Below, in pieces: positions 1-7,578 of a stretch of DNA of 64,000 nt (position 1 is the first letter of the stretch; every line of letters begins with the position of its first letter). A model generated the notes under the pieces. That model was not told where the DNA came from. It was given only the letters and a program-made list of their open reading frames with translations, and searched no databases. The position numbers and the translations under genes were made by a program. This DNA is from Rhodobacteraceae bacterium UBA7436 (GTDB lineage: Bacteria > Pseudomonadota > Alphaproteobacteria > Rhodobacterales > Rhodobacteraceae). The DNA is taken from contig DLQI01000065.1 of the NCBI GenBank assembly GCA_002478745.1, forward strand, positions 1 to 64,000. Direction: 5' to 3'.

Positions 1-408
1 GAGCTAAGCGCTATTGGAAAACGCACAATGCCCAGCGATGAAGACTATGTCAGCAACAATTACATTGCGCATCCAGATTACATCCTGTGCACAGTCGCGC
101 AGGACCACGACGGCACTTTGCTTGGCCTGCAAATCCTGAAACACGCCAGCATCGACAATATCTACGGGGTCACACCGGGCTGGGGCATCATTGGAACCCA
201 CGTCAGCCCCCACACCGCTCGGCGCGGTGCCGGCAAAGCGCTGTTCGCCTCGACCAAAGCCGCAGCGATCAAAGCAAAGCTACAGAAAATAGATGCAACA
301 ATCGGGGACACGAACCCCGAAGGGTTGGCCTATTATGAAGCCATGGGATTTCGCAGCTATAAATCAGAAAATGGCAAAACCAGTAAATGCTACGTGGTCA
401 GCACTTAA
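1..408 (+). CDS. GNAT family N-acetyltransferase, 5' end outside the window
   Basis: The reading frame is open from the first base, so the true start probably lies upstream. The first internal ATG (28) would give only 126 residues, while GNAT enzymes usually have about 150. The segment GTHVSPHTARRGAGKALF resembles GNAT motif A, the acetyl-CoA pyrophosphate-binding R/Q-x-x-G-x-G/A loop. The later NPEGLAYYEAMGF resembles motif B, with the Tyr and the usual 'GF' turn. The substrate cannot be told. The gene converges with the oxygenase on the minus strand and the two coding ends overlap by 4 bases. Family assignment is fairly sure, function open. Confidence 0.8.
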   Translation, partial: ELSAIGKRTMPSDEDYVSNNYIAHPDYILCTVAQDHDGTLLGLQILKHASIDNIYGVTPGWGIIGTHVSPHTARRGAGKALFASTKAAAIKAKLQKIDATIGDTNPEGLAYYEAMGFRSYKSENGKTSKCYVVST

Positions 409-1025
409 CCCCAACCATAGTTAAAGCTAATGCTGATCCGCTCGTCTTCGGCCATGTTCACCGGCACCTCGTGACGCAGCCAGCTTTCCCATAACAACAC
501 ATCGCCCACATCAGGAGCCACGTAAAAGAAGCTGCGCATCTCGTCGCGGGCGTCCTTTTTGCGCACAGGCGCGGCCATCATCATGGCGGAACGGGGATCT
601 TCAAACTTGATCGCGCTGGTGTCGGTGGGCATGTTCACATAGGTCGTGCCACTGATCACGCTGTGCGGATGAATATGGGATGTATGCACGCCACCTTGGG
701 GCAGAATGTTGATCCACAATGAATCCAACGTGATCTTCTTATCATCCAGATCAAAATCCAGATCTTTGACAAAGGCAGCCACGTGCTTGTCCAACACCTT
801 GATCAAATCGGCAAAGATCGGAAAGCGCCAGCCAAGGTCGGTCAAAGAGGCATAACTGGTATAGCCAGGAAAGCCGTTCTCCTCGCACCATTCTTGGCCT
901 GCTTCATCGTCATTGGCGATGGACCAGCAAGAGTTTTCAAGTTCGTCGCGATCCACAGCCTTGCCCATTTCGGACAGTTGAGCGCGGTAAAGACGGGTGA
1001 CAAAGAGTGTTTTTATATCTGACAT
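405..1025 (-). CDS. 2OG-Fe(II) oxygenase, TIGR02466-type
   Basis: A 206-residue protein resembling the TIGR02466 family of putative 2-oxoglutarate/Fe(II) dioxygenases. A His cluster at 117/119/121 (HIHPHS) would give the proximal iron ligands, His185 in LRHEVP the distal ligand, and Arg196 in ERISISFNY the 2-oxoglutarate anchor. The double-stranded beta-helix pattern (SGTTYVN, then GDVLLWESWLRHEV, then RISISFNY) is complete, so the protein looks active. The start is the ATG at 1025. No substrate is implied by context: the neighbours are an acetyltransferase and an unrelated HEPN-type gene. Confidence 0.85.
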   Translation of the reverse strand: MSDIKTLFVTRLYRAQLSEMGKAVDRDELENSCWSIANDDEAGQEWCEENGFPGYTSYASLTDLGWRFPIFADLIKVLDKHVAAFVKDLDFDLDDKKITLDSLWINILPQGGVHTSHIHPHSVISGTTYVNMPTDTSAIKFEDPRSAMMMAAPVRKKDARDEMRSFFYVAPDVGDVLLWESWLRHEVPVNMAEDERISISFNYGWG

Positions 1026-1229
1026 ACGGGGTGTTTATATGAGGTTAATGTAGATGGCGAGAGGGCATCAGCGCCGTGCCGTAAAAGTAAAAGTACTGAT
1101 CGTTTAGGTCATTCAGTAGATGCTAAACCCAAGGATTTAATGATACTTTCCAATACAGGAAGCAGATAGTCTATCATCCGTCGATGATCAGAATCCTTAT
1201 TAAATTTGGTCTAGAAGGAAGAGTTTATT

Positions 1230-1898
1230 GTGAAAAGTTTAGACGAAATGAAATTGACCTTTGGTGATGTGTTAGGCGAGCGACTTTTCCTGTTAGAGCC
1301 CACAATCATACGCCTACAGCACGATTGGCAGGTCTACCGTAGTCTCTTTGGCGCAAATGAACAGCGTTGGGATTTCCTACACAAAGCCGGTGGTTCAGCC
1401 ATGTTTTCAATAGAGAACGCGCTTTGGGATAGAATAATTTTGTCTCTTTGTCGTTTAACTGATCTTGATTCTAACAATGGATCTAAACGAGTAACACTGC
1501 ATCAACTTTCTCCAAGAGATTTTTCTTACAAAGACCCTAAATGTGGACGCGCCATAAAAAAAGCGGTCAAAGAAGCTGTAAACGCCATCAAACCAATTCG
1601 AAAAATCCGAGATCAGCGGATCGCCCACCTAAACCTCGATGTCGCACTCGGGGAAACTTTCATCGACAAGGTATCTCGCGCTCATATTGAGGCGGCCGTG
1701 TTTTCAATCGCTAAGCCAATAAAATTAATCTATGCAAAAGAGCTGGACACCGAAATATTGGATCGGCCACCGATCGGATCAAGCGACAGTGCTGTCAAGC
1801 TCTTAAACTCTCTGTATTTAGGAGATACGATCGACCGAAGCACAATTGCGCGCTCCACTTACCCAGAGTGGTTGAAGTTTGGTGAGTGGGATAGATAG
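1230..1898 (+). CDS. HEPN / AbiU2-like protein
   Basis: A 222-residue, all-helical-looking protein. It starts with GTG at 1230, preceded by an AAGGAAGAG Shine-Dalgarno stretch. Its pattern is of the HEPN/AbiU2 type: a long N-terminal helix with LEPTIIRLQHDW, a central ALWDRIILSLCRLTD, and an IRKIRDQRIAHLNLD segment that supplies an R-x5-H motif (Arg127, His133). HEPN proteins with that motif are often RNases in toxin-antitoxin or abortive-infection systems, but AbiU2-like proteins are also found alone. No partner antitoxin or nucleotidyltransferase gene is adjacent. The region looks somewhat AT-richer than its neighbours, which may mean acquisition. Function is inferred only. Confidence 0.55.
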   Translation: MKSLDEMKLTFGDVLGERLFLLEPTIIRLQHDWQVYRSLFGANEQRWDFLHKAGGSAMFSIENALWDRIILSLCRLTDLDSNNGSKRVTLHQLSPRDFSYKDPKCGRAIKKAVKEAVNAIKPIRKIRDQRIAHLNLDVALGETFIDKVSRAHIEAAVFSIAKPIKLIYAKELDTEILDRPPIGSSDSAVKLLNSLYLGDTIDRSTIARSTYPEWLKFGEWDR

Positions 1899-1914
1899 AA
1901 AGCGGTTCGCCACC

Positions 1915-3165
1915 TCACCCCCGCCCAGACGCAATCGCCAACCCATCAGTCACCGCCGTGAACACCTCTGTAAACGAGTGCTCAGCCTCAGGAAATTGCG
2001 CCTTCATCGTGTCCGACACCAGCGTTAGCAAACTGGACCCGCCCACGTAGATCACGCGCTGCACGTCGCCCGCGTCCAATCCCGCCAAGCGCAGGGTTTC
2101 CACCGCGCCACCGTGCAGCGCCTTGGAGTATTCATCCAAAATCACGCCCAAATCATCCGTGCCCAAATGGGCGGACAATCCGCGCTCGATCAGGCCCAGT
2201 GAAATCACCGCATCCGCATCGCCAGAGTTGGCGGCGATTTTTCCCTGCTCCACGGCAAAGGACAGCTCGTGCCCTAACTCGTCTTCCAGCACCGATGCCA
2301 TGCGCCCCAGCTTGTCCGGCTCATGCGCAAGGGTCAGCATTTCCTCGACCAAACGGCGGTTCTGCGCTGTGTAAAGGAAGGGGATTTTTTCCCAAGTGGC
2401 CATGTCATTAAAAATCGAATGGGGAATGGGCGATGATCCCTCGCCGATCCATTTACGCAATGTGCCGCCTTTGCCCAACAGTGGCATGACGCGATCAATA
2501 TTGATGGCGCGGTCAAAATCCGTACCGCCCACGCGCACGCCGTGGTTGGCCAAAATATCCACGCCGTTTTCACCAGAGCGAAACAACGAAAAGTCAGATG
2601 TACCGCCGCCGATATCAACGATCAGGCCCACTTCGCCGGATTGTTCCAACGCGCCACTGGCAATCGCCGCAGCCTCGGGCTCGTCCATGAACGACACCTC
2701 TTTGAACCCCGCCGCGATGTAGCAGGCGCGCAGGTCATCTTCGGCCTGCTGTTCGCGTGGATCGTCAGCGCCGTGAAACACAACGGGGCGTCCCGAAATG
2801 ACGTTGTCAAATGTCAGGCCCGTGTCGGCTTCTGCCCGCACCTTAACCTCGCGCAGGAACCCCGCGATGATATCAACAAAGGTCACGCGCTTGTTCAGCA
2901 CTTGGCGTTTCTCATGCATCAAGGTGGTGCCCAAAACACGTTTAAGCGCGCGCATGAAACGCCCGTCCAAACCGTCAAGCAGCGCTTGGTTCGCGGGTTC
3001 CCCGATCAGCGTTTTGCGGTTGTCGAAATCGAAAAAGAATGTGGTGGGCATCGTGGTTTGATCCCCTGCCAGTTTGACCAGCTTTGGTTTGCCATCCACC
3101 GCGTATCCCGCCGCCGTATTGGAGGTGCCAAAATCAATGCCCAATGTATGGGTTTGAGTGGTCAT
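1915..3165 (-). CDS. Hsp70 family protein, YegD-like
   Basis: A 416-residue protein with the actin/Hsp70 ATPase fold but without the substrate-binding half of DnaK. The phosphate-1 loop LGIDFGTSN is at residues 8-16, phosphate-2 VDIGGGTSDFSL is near 183, and the adenosine motif VIYVGGSSLL is near 365. EPEAAAIA is the usual Hsp70 connecting helix. E. coli YegD is of similar length (about 450) and is an atypical chaperone of unknown client. The gene stands alone on the minus strand, divergent from rlmJ, so the palindromic sites at 3343-3445 may belong to either gene. Confidence 0.88.
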   Translation of the reverse strand: MTTQTHTLGIDFGTSNTAAGYAVDGKPKLVKLAGDQTTMPTTFFFDFDNRKTLIGEPANQALLDGLDGRFMRALKRVLGTTLMHEKRQVLNKRVTFVDIIAGFLREVKVRAEADTGLTFDNVISGRPVVFHGADDPREQQAEDDLRACYIAAGFKEVSFMDEPEAAAIASGALEQSGEVGLIVDIGGGTSDFSLFRSGENGVDILANHGVRVGGTDFDRAINIDRVMPLLGKGGTLRKWIGEGSSPIPHSIFNDMATWEKIPFLYTAQNRRLVEEMLTLAHEPDKLGRMASVLEDELGHELSFAVEQGKIAANSGDADAVISLGLIERGLSAHLGTDDLGVILDEYSKALHGGAVETLRLAGLDAGDVQRVIYVGGSSLLTLVSDTMKAQFPEAEHSFTEVFTAVTDGLAIASGRG

Positions 3166-3342
3166 GATGCAGTCCCCAAATTAATCAAACGAATGGGGTC
3201 TCTAGGGTCACCAGCTGGGGCCGTCAATCGCGAAGTACCTCTATCCGTTCTGTGCATTTCCTAACCAAAGGTTACTGCCCGTTTTCAAACGTTAACACGC
3301 GGCGGTGTTTAACGATTGATTAAGTGAGGTTGCGGCGCTGAA

Positions 3343-3445
3343 CTGTACAGATTGCCCTGTGATCTGTGCAGTTTCGTGAAATCCCGTTGATCTGGGCGCA
3401 ATTTGGTGCGCTCAAACTGTACAGAACACGCCCCATTCTGCACAT
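3343..3445. promoter_or_regulatory. Four CTGTACAG-type palindromic sites in the divergent intergenic region
   Basis: The 352-base gap between the Hsp70-like gene and rlmJ holds no gene. It does hold four related 8-mers: CTGTACAG (3343-3350), CTGTGCAG (3364-3371), CTGTACAG (3417-3424) and the weaker CTGCACAT (3438-3445). Start-to-start spacing is 21, 53 and 21, close to 2, 5 and 2 turns of DNA, so all lie on one helix face. Each pair is also a dyad of 12-base arms around a 9-base spacer (AACTGTACAGAT with ATCTGTGCAGTT, 11 of 12 complementary; the second pair 9 of 12). This looks like a cooperative operator. I do not recognise the regulator. Confidence 0.5.
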
Positions 3446-3517
3446 TGCGCCCCCGCAATCGCGGCGAACGCCCCGTTTACCGTTGCGCCCCGCCCTAACT
3501 TGGCCCCATAACCCCCT

Positions 3518-4291
3518 ATGCTTAGTTATCAACATATATATCACGCGGGTAACCTCGCCGACGTTCACAAACATGCGCTTTTATCCAGCATGTTGAAGTA
3601 CTTAACGGCCAAGGACAAACCCTTCACCTACTTTGAAACCCACGCGGGTCGTGCCGTCTATGATCTGGACGCTGATGAAGCCCTCAAAACGGGTGAAGCC
3701 GCCAAAGGCGTTGGCCTTTTGCGCGACAAATTTAAGGGCACAGCCTATGGCGATGTGTTAGCGCAAACCACTGAAACCCATGGGAAAACCGCTTATCCGG
3801 GTTCCCCGCTGATCGCCGCCACACTGTTGCGCGAGACAGACAAAATTCACCTGTGCGAATTGCATCCGGGCGAACACGCAGCGCTCGATTACGCCATGTC
3901 GCCCTACCCAGTCAGTTGCCACAACCGCGACGGCTTCGCCACCGCCCACAGCCTCCTCCCCCCGACCCCGCGTCGCGGCATGATGTTGATCGATCCGAGC
4001 TATGAAATTAAGACCGATTACGATCTGATCCCTGGCCACATCCGACGTTATGCGCGGTCTTGGAACGTGGGTATTATTGCCCTTTGGTATCCGATTTTGA
4101 TGGACGGATCACACACCACTATGTTGAGAATGCTGGAAGAGGTTCACCCTGACGCAATGCGCCATGAAGTTCGGTTTACCCCTGCAAAACAAGGGCATGG
4201 CATGATTGGGTCCGGTATGTTTATTATCAATGCACCATACGGCACAGACACCACAGTCAAACACCTGACAAAGGTTTTCGCACCACTTTAA
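3518..4291 (+). CDS. rlmJ: 23S rRNA (adenine(2030)-N6)-methyltransferase RlmJ
   Basis: A 257-residue member of the RlmJ (YhiR) family, which methylates A2030 of 23S rRNA using S-adenosylmethionine. The N-terminal signature LSYQHIYHAGNLADVHKH matches the family opening (LSYRHAFHAGN-ADVLKH in E. coli). The catalytic D-P-P-Y motif appears as DPSYE in the middle of the protein. Length fits the family (about 280). The start is the ATG at 3518. It leads a same-strand run with a DUF1330 gene, a TerB gene and a PhnD-like gene, with gaps of 14, 40 and -4 bases. Confidence 0.92.
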   Translation: MLSYQHIYHAGNLADVHKHALLSSMLKYLTAKDKPFTYFETHAGRAVYDLDADEALKTGEAAKGVGLLRDKFKGTAYGDVLAQTTETHGKTAYPGSPLIAATLLRETDKIHLCELHPGEHAALDYAMSPYPVSCHNRDGFATAHSLLPPTPRRGMMLIDPSYEIKTDYDLIPGHIRRYARSWNVGIIALWYPILMDGSHTTMLRMLEEVHPDAMRHEVRFTPAKQGHGMIGSGMFIINAPYGTDTTVKHLTKVFAPL

Positions 4292-4305
4292 CCAAAGGAA
4301 CTCAG

Positions 4306-4602
4306 ATGACTGCCAAAGGATATTGGATCGCCCACGCAACCGTACATGACCCTCAAACCTATGACATTTATCGCCAAGCCAACGCCGCGCCTTTGGCCGA
4401 ATTTGGTGGCAAATTTCTGGTTAGAGGTGGCGAACAGAAAAACCCTGAAGGCGTTTGGAGCCCACGCACCGTTATCATCGAATTCCCAAGCTACGCAGAT
4501 GCGTTGGCCTGTTACGAAAGCGAAGAGTATCAAGCGGCTAAGGCCATTCGCGCACCCATTTCTGAGGCGAATATGGTGATTGTTGAAGGCTATTTGGGCT
4601 AG
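4306..4602 (+). CDS. DUF1330 family protein
   Basis: A 98-residue cytoplasmic protein of the DUF1330 family (dimeric alpha-beta barrel / ferredoxin-like fold). Typical features are the YWIAHATVHDPQTYDIY opening, the GGKFLVRGG strand, and VIIEFPSYADALACYESEEYQ. An AAAGGA ribosome site precedes the ATG. Members are common stress-adjacent or orphan proteins with no settled biochemical role. The gene lies 14 bases after rlmJ and is likely co-transcribed with it. Confidence 0.88.
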   Translation: MTAKGYWIAHATVHDPQTYDIYRQANAAPLAEFGGKFLVRGGEQKNPEGVWSPRTVIIEFPSYADALACYESEEYQAAKAIRAPISEANMVIVEGYLG

Positions 4603-4642
4603 GCCCATTGGCGCAGCGACCGACAAACGCTATATCGATGTT

Positions 4643-5077
4643 ATGTTTGCAGATTTCCTTAAGCGTTTGACCGCTCCCGCCCCAACACAACTGCCTGACC
4701 ACGATGCTCGTCTGGCCTTAACTGCGTTACTTGTGCGCGTCGCGCGCACTGACGGTCAATATGACGCCGAAGAAATGGCGCGCATCGATACGATCACTGC
4801 AGCGCGTTACGGGCTTGATAGCGCCCATAGCAAGGAATTGCGCAATGACGCCGAACAGTTAGAAGCCGAAGCTCCAGATACGGTGCGTTTCACCCGTGCG
4901 ATTAAAGAAGCCGTTGATTATGAAGATCGCGTCGGCGTGATTGAAGCCTTGTGGCAAGTCGCCCTTGCAGATGGTGAACGCAGCCAAGAAGAAGACACAG
5001 TTTTGCGTTTGGTTGCTAATCTTTTGGGTGTCTCAGACCGCGACAGCGCCCTTGCGCGTCAACGGGTAACACCTTGA
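4643..5077 (+). CDS. TerB family (tellurite-resistance-like) protein
   Basis: A 144-residue helical protein of the TerB/DjlA-N fold. Both halves contain the signature of an acidic, possibly metal-binding loop: VRVARTDGQYDAEEMARI and later ALADGERSQEEDTVL. The ATG at 4643 was chosen because the upstream in-frame region runs back into the DUF1330 gene and shows no TerB-like sequence. TerB domains occur both in tellurite operons and alone. No terZABCDE neighbours are present here, so tellurite resistance should not be assumed. The stop overlaps the next start (TTGA). Confidence 0.82.
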   Translation: MFADFLKRLTAPAPTQLPDHDARLALTALLVRVARTDGQYDAEEMARIDTITAARYGLDSAHSKELRNDAEQLEAEAPDTVRFTRAIKEAVDYEDRVGVIEALWQVALADGERSQEEDTVLRLVANLLGVSDRDSALARQRVTP

Positions 5078-5823
5078 TCCAAAGTGGAATTGCATCCCTT
5101 GGGATGTATGACTACCCCCACACCCACACCGCAAACACGTTGCTTTGGTCCCTGATCCGCGAGCAGCTTGGCTATGGCCCTGCCGAGCTAACCCACAACA
5201 GCGACCCATGGGACATTTGGCAAAGCCCGGATTTGGTATTCTCTCAAACCTGTGGATTACCGTTTCGGGCGCGCCTGCATGACAAGGTTCAACTGATCGG
5301 CACCCCAGACTATGGACTGATCGACTGCCCTGCGGGCCATTACAACAGCGTTATTGTTGTCTCTTCAGCCTCAACCATTGCGGAACTAAAATCACTCACT
5401 GGCCAAAGCATGGCCTATAACGACGGGCTATCTCAATCTGGATGGGCCGCACCACAAGCGCATTTAAGGCAGGCCAATACCCCATTTGAAACAGGGCCTT
5501 GCACAGGAAGTCATAAAGCTTCGGCACAGGCTGTGGTCAGTGGCGAGGCAGATTTTGCAGCGATTGATGCGCTGACTTGGGAGATGTTGTGCATCCATTT
5601 CCCTGCGGTAACAAACAAGCTTCGTGTGCTGACCAGAACCGTGCCAACCCCCGCCTTGCCCTACATCACATCCATGTCCCAAGACGCCGCTGTAATCGCA
5701 AATGCAGTCGATAGTGCAATGAAATTTTTGCCAGCCAAAGCACGCGAAACACTGCACCTCAAAGAGCTGGTTCGACTTGCACCAAGCGCCTATCTGGAAA
5801 TGCCGTTGCCAACGGCACCCTAG
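5074..5823 (+). CDS. PhnD-like phosphate/phosphonate-type substrate-binding protein without signal peptide
   Basis: A 249-residue protein of the PhnD/ABC phosphonate-binding fold (PF12974-like). Recognisable parts are DLVFSQTCGLPFRARLH, LIGTPDYGLIDCPAGHYNSVIVV, and AVVSGEADFAAIDALTWEML, where a binding-protein hinge would sit. It starts with TTG at 5074, overlapping the terB stop by 4 bases, and begins directly with ASLGMYDYP. There is no signal peptide or lipobox, and no ABC partner follows in this operon. Its role may therefore be sensing or cytoplasmic binding rather than uptake. Identity as a family member is good; ligand unknown. Confidence 0.8.
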   Translation: MIQSGIASLGMYDYPHTHTANTLLWSLIREQLGYGPAELTHNSDPWDIWQSPDLVFSQTCGLPFRARLHDKVQLIGTPDYGLIDCPAGHYNSVIVVSSASTIAELKSLTGQSMAYNDGLSQSGWAAPQAHLRQANTPFETGPCTGSHKASAQAVVSGEADFAAIDALTWEMLCIHFPAVTNKLRVLTRTVPTPALPYITSMSQDAAVIANAVDSAMKFLPAKARETLHLKELVRLAPSAYLEMPLPTAP

Positions 5824-5947
5824 CTGTTTCCGCAGCGTCACCTTTATCTTCAAAGGGTTTCGAACTCAGCGTTGCGTTTGTAAGTTGCGAATCTTAGGAT
5901 TTTACCGCTTAATTAACTTCGTAAAAACAACAAGGTTGCTCCAAACC

Positions 5948-6727
5948 GTGACGCAAGCCGACCACCCAGTTATCCAAATCCAAAACCTTCACAAAGCCTA
6001 TGGCAATCTGGAGGTTCTAAAAGGCGTTAATATCACTGCAAAACGCGGGGATGTAGTGTCTTTAATCGGATCATCTGGGTCTGGAAAATCAACCCTTTTG
6101 CGGTGCTGCAACCTTTTAGAAGACAGCCAACAGGGCGAAATCCTATTCAAGGGTGAACCCGTCACTTGGCGTGGCACCGGCCACAACCGCCGCCCCGCGG
6201 ACAACACCCAAGTCCTGCGCATTCGCACCAACCTATCTATGGTGTTCCAGCAGTTTAACCTGTGGGCGCACATGAGCATCCTGCAAAACGTGATGGAAGC
6301 TCCGCTAACGGTTCTAAAACGCGACCGCGATGAAGTGGAGCACTCTGCCCGTCGTTATCTGGTAAAAGTTGGCATCGGGGACAAATGTGACGCCTACCCT
6401 GCCCAACTATCTGGCGGCCAGCAACAACGCGCGGCCATCGCCCGTGGACTGTGCATGGAACCAGAAGCATTGTTGTTTGACGAGCCCACCTCGGCCCTCG
6501 ATCCAGAGCTGGAACAAGAGGTCATCAAAGTCATCAAGGACCTTGCCGCTGAGGGGCGCACGATGATGATCGTCACCCATGACATGAAATTAGCAGCTGA
6601 TGTATCGGATCACGTTGTGTTCCTTCACCAAGGGCTAATCGAAGAACAAGGCGCGCCCGAAGATCTATTTGGCGCACCAAAATCCGAACGCCTCCAAGGG
6701 TTCCTTTCGGCTACCCAACCTGCGTAA
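5948..6727 (+). CDS. Polar amino acid ABC transporter, ATP-binding subunit
   Basis: A 259-residue ATPase of the HisP/OccP/ArtP class. Walker A is GSSGSGKST, the signature is LSGGQQQR, and Walker B is LLFDEPTSALDP. The insert between Walker A and the Q-loop (GEPVTWRGTGHNRRPADNTQ, then LRIRTNLSMVFQQFNLW) is the form seen in histidine/octopine-type systems. GTG at 5948 is preferred because it precedes the conserved IQIQNLHKAYG; residues encoded further upstream look non-coding. It begins a five-part set: ATPase, binding protein, two permeases, then the gamma-glutamyl enzyme genes. Confidence 0.9.
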   Translation: MTQADHPVIQIQNLHKAYGNLEVLKGVNITAKRGDVVSLIGSSGSGKSTLLRCCNLLEDSQQGEILFKGEPVTWRGTGHNRRPADNTQVLRIRTNLSMVFQQFNLWAHMSILQNVMEAPLTVLKRDRDEVEHSARRYLVKVGIGDKCDAYPAQLSGGQQQRAAIARGLCMEPEALLFDEPTSALDPELEQEVIKVIKDLAAEGRTMMIVTHDMKLAADVSDHVVFLHQGLIEEQGAPEDLFGAPKSERLQGFLSATQPA

Positions 6728-6762
6728 TGAAATTACAAAACCACCTAACGGGAGTACTACAC

Positions 6763-7485
6763 ATGAAAAACCTTATCCTTACGACTGCTGCTCTTGCAGT
6801 AACTGCCGGCATGGCAATGGCAGACGGCCACGCCGTTGTGCGCATGGGTACAGAGGGCGCATACCCTCCATACAACTTCATCAACGATGCTGGCGAAGTT
6901 GACGGCTTTGAGCGCGAGTTGGGCGATGAGCTTTGCTTGCGCGCTGAATTGACTTGTGAGTGGGTCACAAACGAATGGGACAGCATTATCCCGAACCTCG
7001 TTTCTGGCAACTACGACACAATCATCGCTGGCATGTCCATCACTGACGAACGTGACGAAGTAATCGACTTTACGCAAAACTACACACAGCCAGACCCATC
7101 CAGCTACTTGGTTGCATCAGCAGATGCCGACATCACAGGTGGCGTCATTGCTGCACAAACTGGCACAATCCAAGCGTCATTCGTTGCGGCGTCCGGCGCG
7201 ACATTGGTTGAATTCGCAACACCAGAAGAAACAGTTGCGGCTGTTAAAAATGGTGAAGCAGATGCGGTTCTAGCAGACAACGCTTACCTTGCGCCAATCG
7301 CTGACGAAGATGGCGATCTGCAATTGCTTGATCAAAAAGAATTGATCGGTGGCGGCGTTGGCATGGGCCTACGTGAGAGCGACGGCGAGCTGAAAGGCAA
7401 GTTCGACGCAGCGATCCAATCCATGAAAGACGACGGCACATTGAACGCGCTGATCGCTAAATGGGAAGTTGGCGAACAATTCTAA
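6763..7485 (+). CDS. Polar amino acid ABC transporter, periplasmic substrate-binding protein
   Basis: A 240-residue family 3 solute-binding protein. The signal peptide is MKNLILTTAALAVTAGMAMA, with cleavage after AMA. The mature part opens with the ligand-binding strand VVRMGTEGAYPPYNF and contains GFERELGDELC, the IIPNLVSGNYDTIIAGM hinge, and the TDERDEVIDFTQNY motif. ATG 6763 was chosen because it carries the signal peptide and is preceded by GGGAG. The ligand cannot be fixed from sequence; basic or amide amino acids, or derivatives, are the usual ligands of this subclass. A hairpin follows the stop. Confidence 0.92.
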   Translation: MKNLILTTAALAVTAGMAMADGHAVVRMGTEGAYPPYNFINDAGEVDGFERELGDELCLRAELTCEWVTNEWDSIIPNLVSGNYDTIIAGMSITDERDEVIDFTQNYTQPDPSSYLVASADADITGGVIAAQTGTIQASFVAASGATLVEFATPEETVAAVKNGEADAVLADNAYLAPIADEDGDLQLLDQKELIGGGVGMGLRESDGELKGKFDAAIQSMKDDGTLNALIAKWEVGEQF

Positions 7486-7503
7486 GTTTACCAATCTATC
7501 TGC

Positions 7504-7533
7504 GAAGGGGGAGCCAAATGCGCTTCCCCCTTC
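7504..7533 (+). terminator. Intra-operon hairpin after the binding-protein gene
   Basis: The arms GAAGGGGGA (7504-7512) and TCCCCCTTC (7525-7533) are perfectly complementary around a 12-base loop. No strong T-run follows, so this is more likely an attenuating or 3'-protecting hairpin than a full terminator. Such hairpins behind ABC binding-protein genes commonly let the binding protein be made in excess over the permeases. Confidence 0.6.
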
Positions 7534-7578
7534 ATCTTACTAAATAAACTCAAATTCCGCCCTCAATGAGGTCTCCCA

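Noticed and set aside
3460..3517. Possible short plus-strand gene before rlmJ
   Set aside because: Frame continues without family-like sequence into rlmJ in another phase and has no ribosome site.
4643..5823. Tellurite-resistance operon
   Set aside because: Only a TerB domain is present; no terZ, terC, terD or terE relatives in the window.
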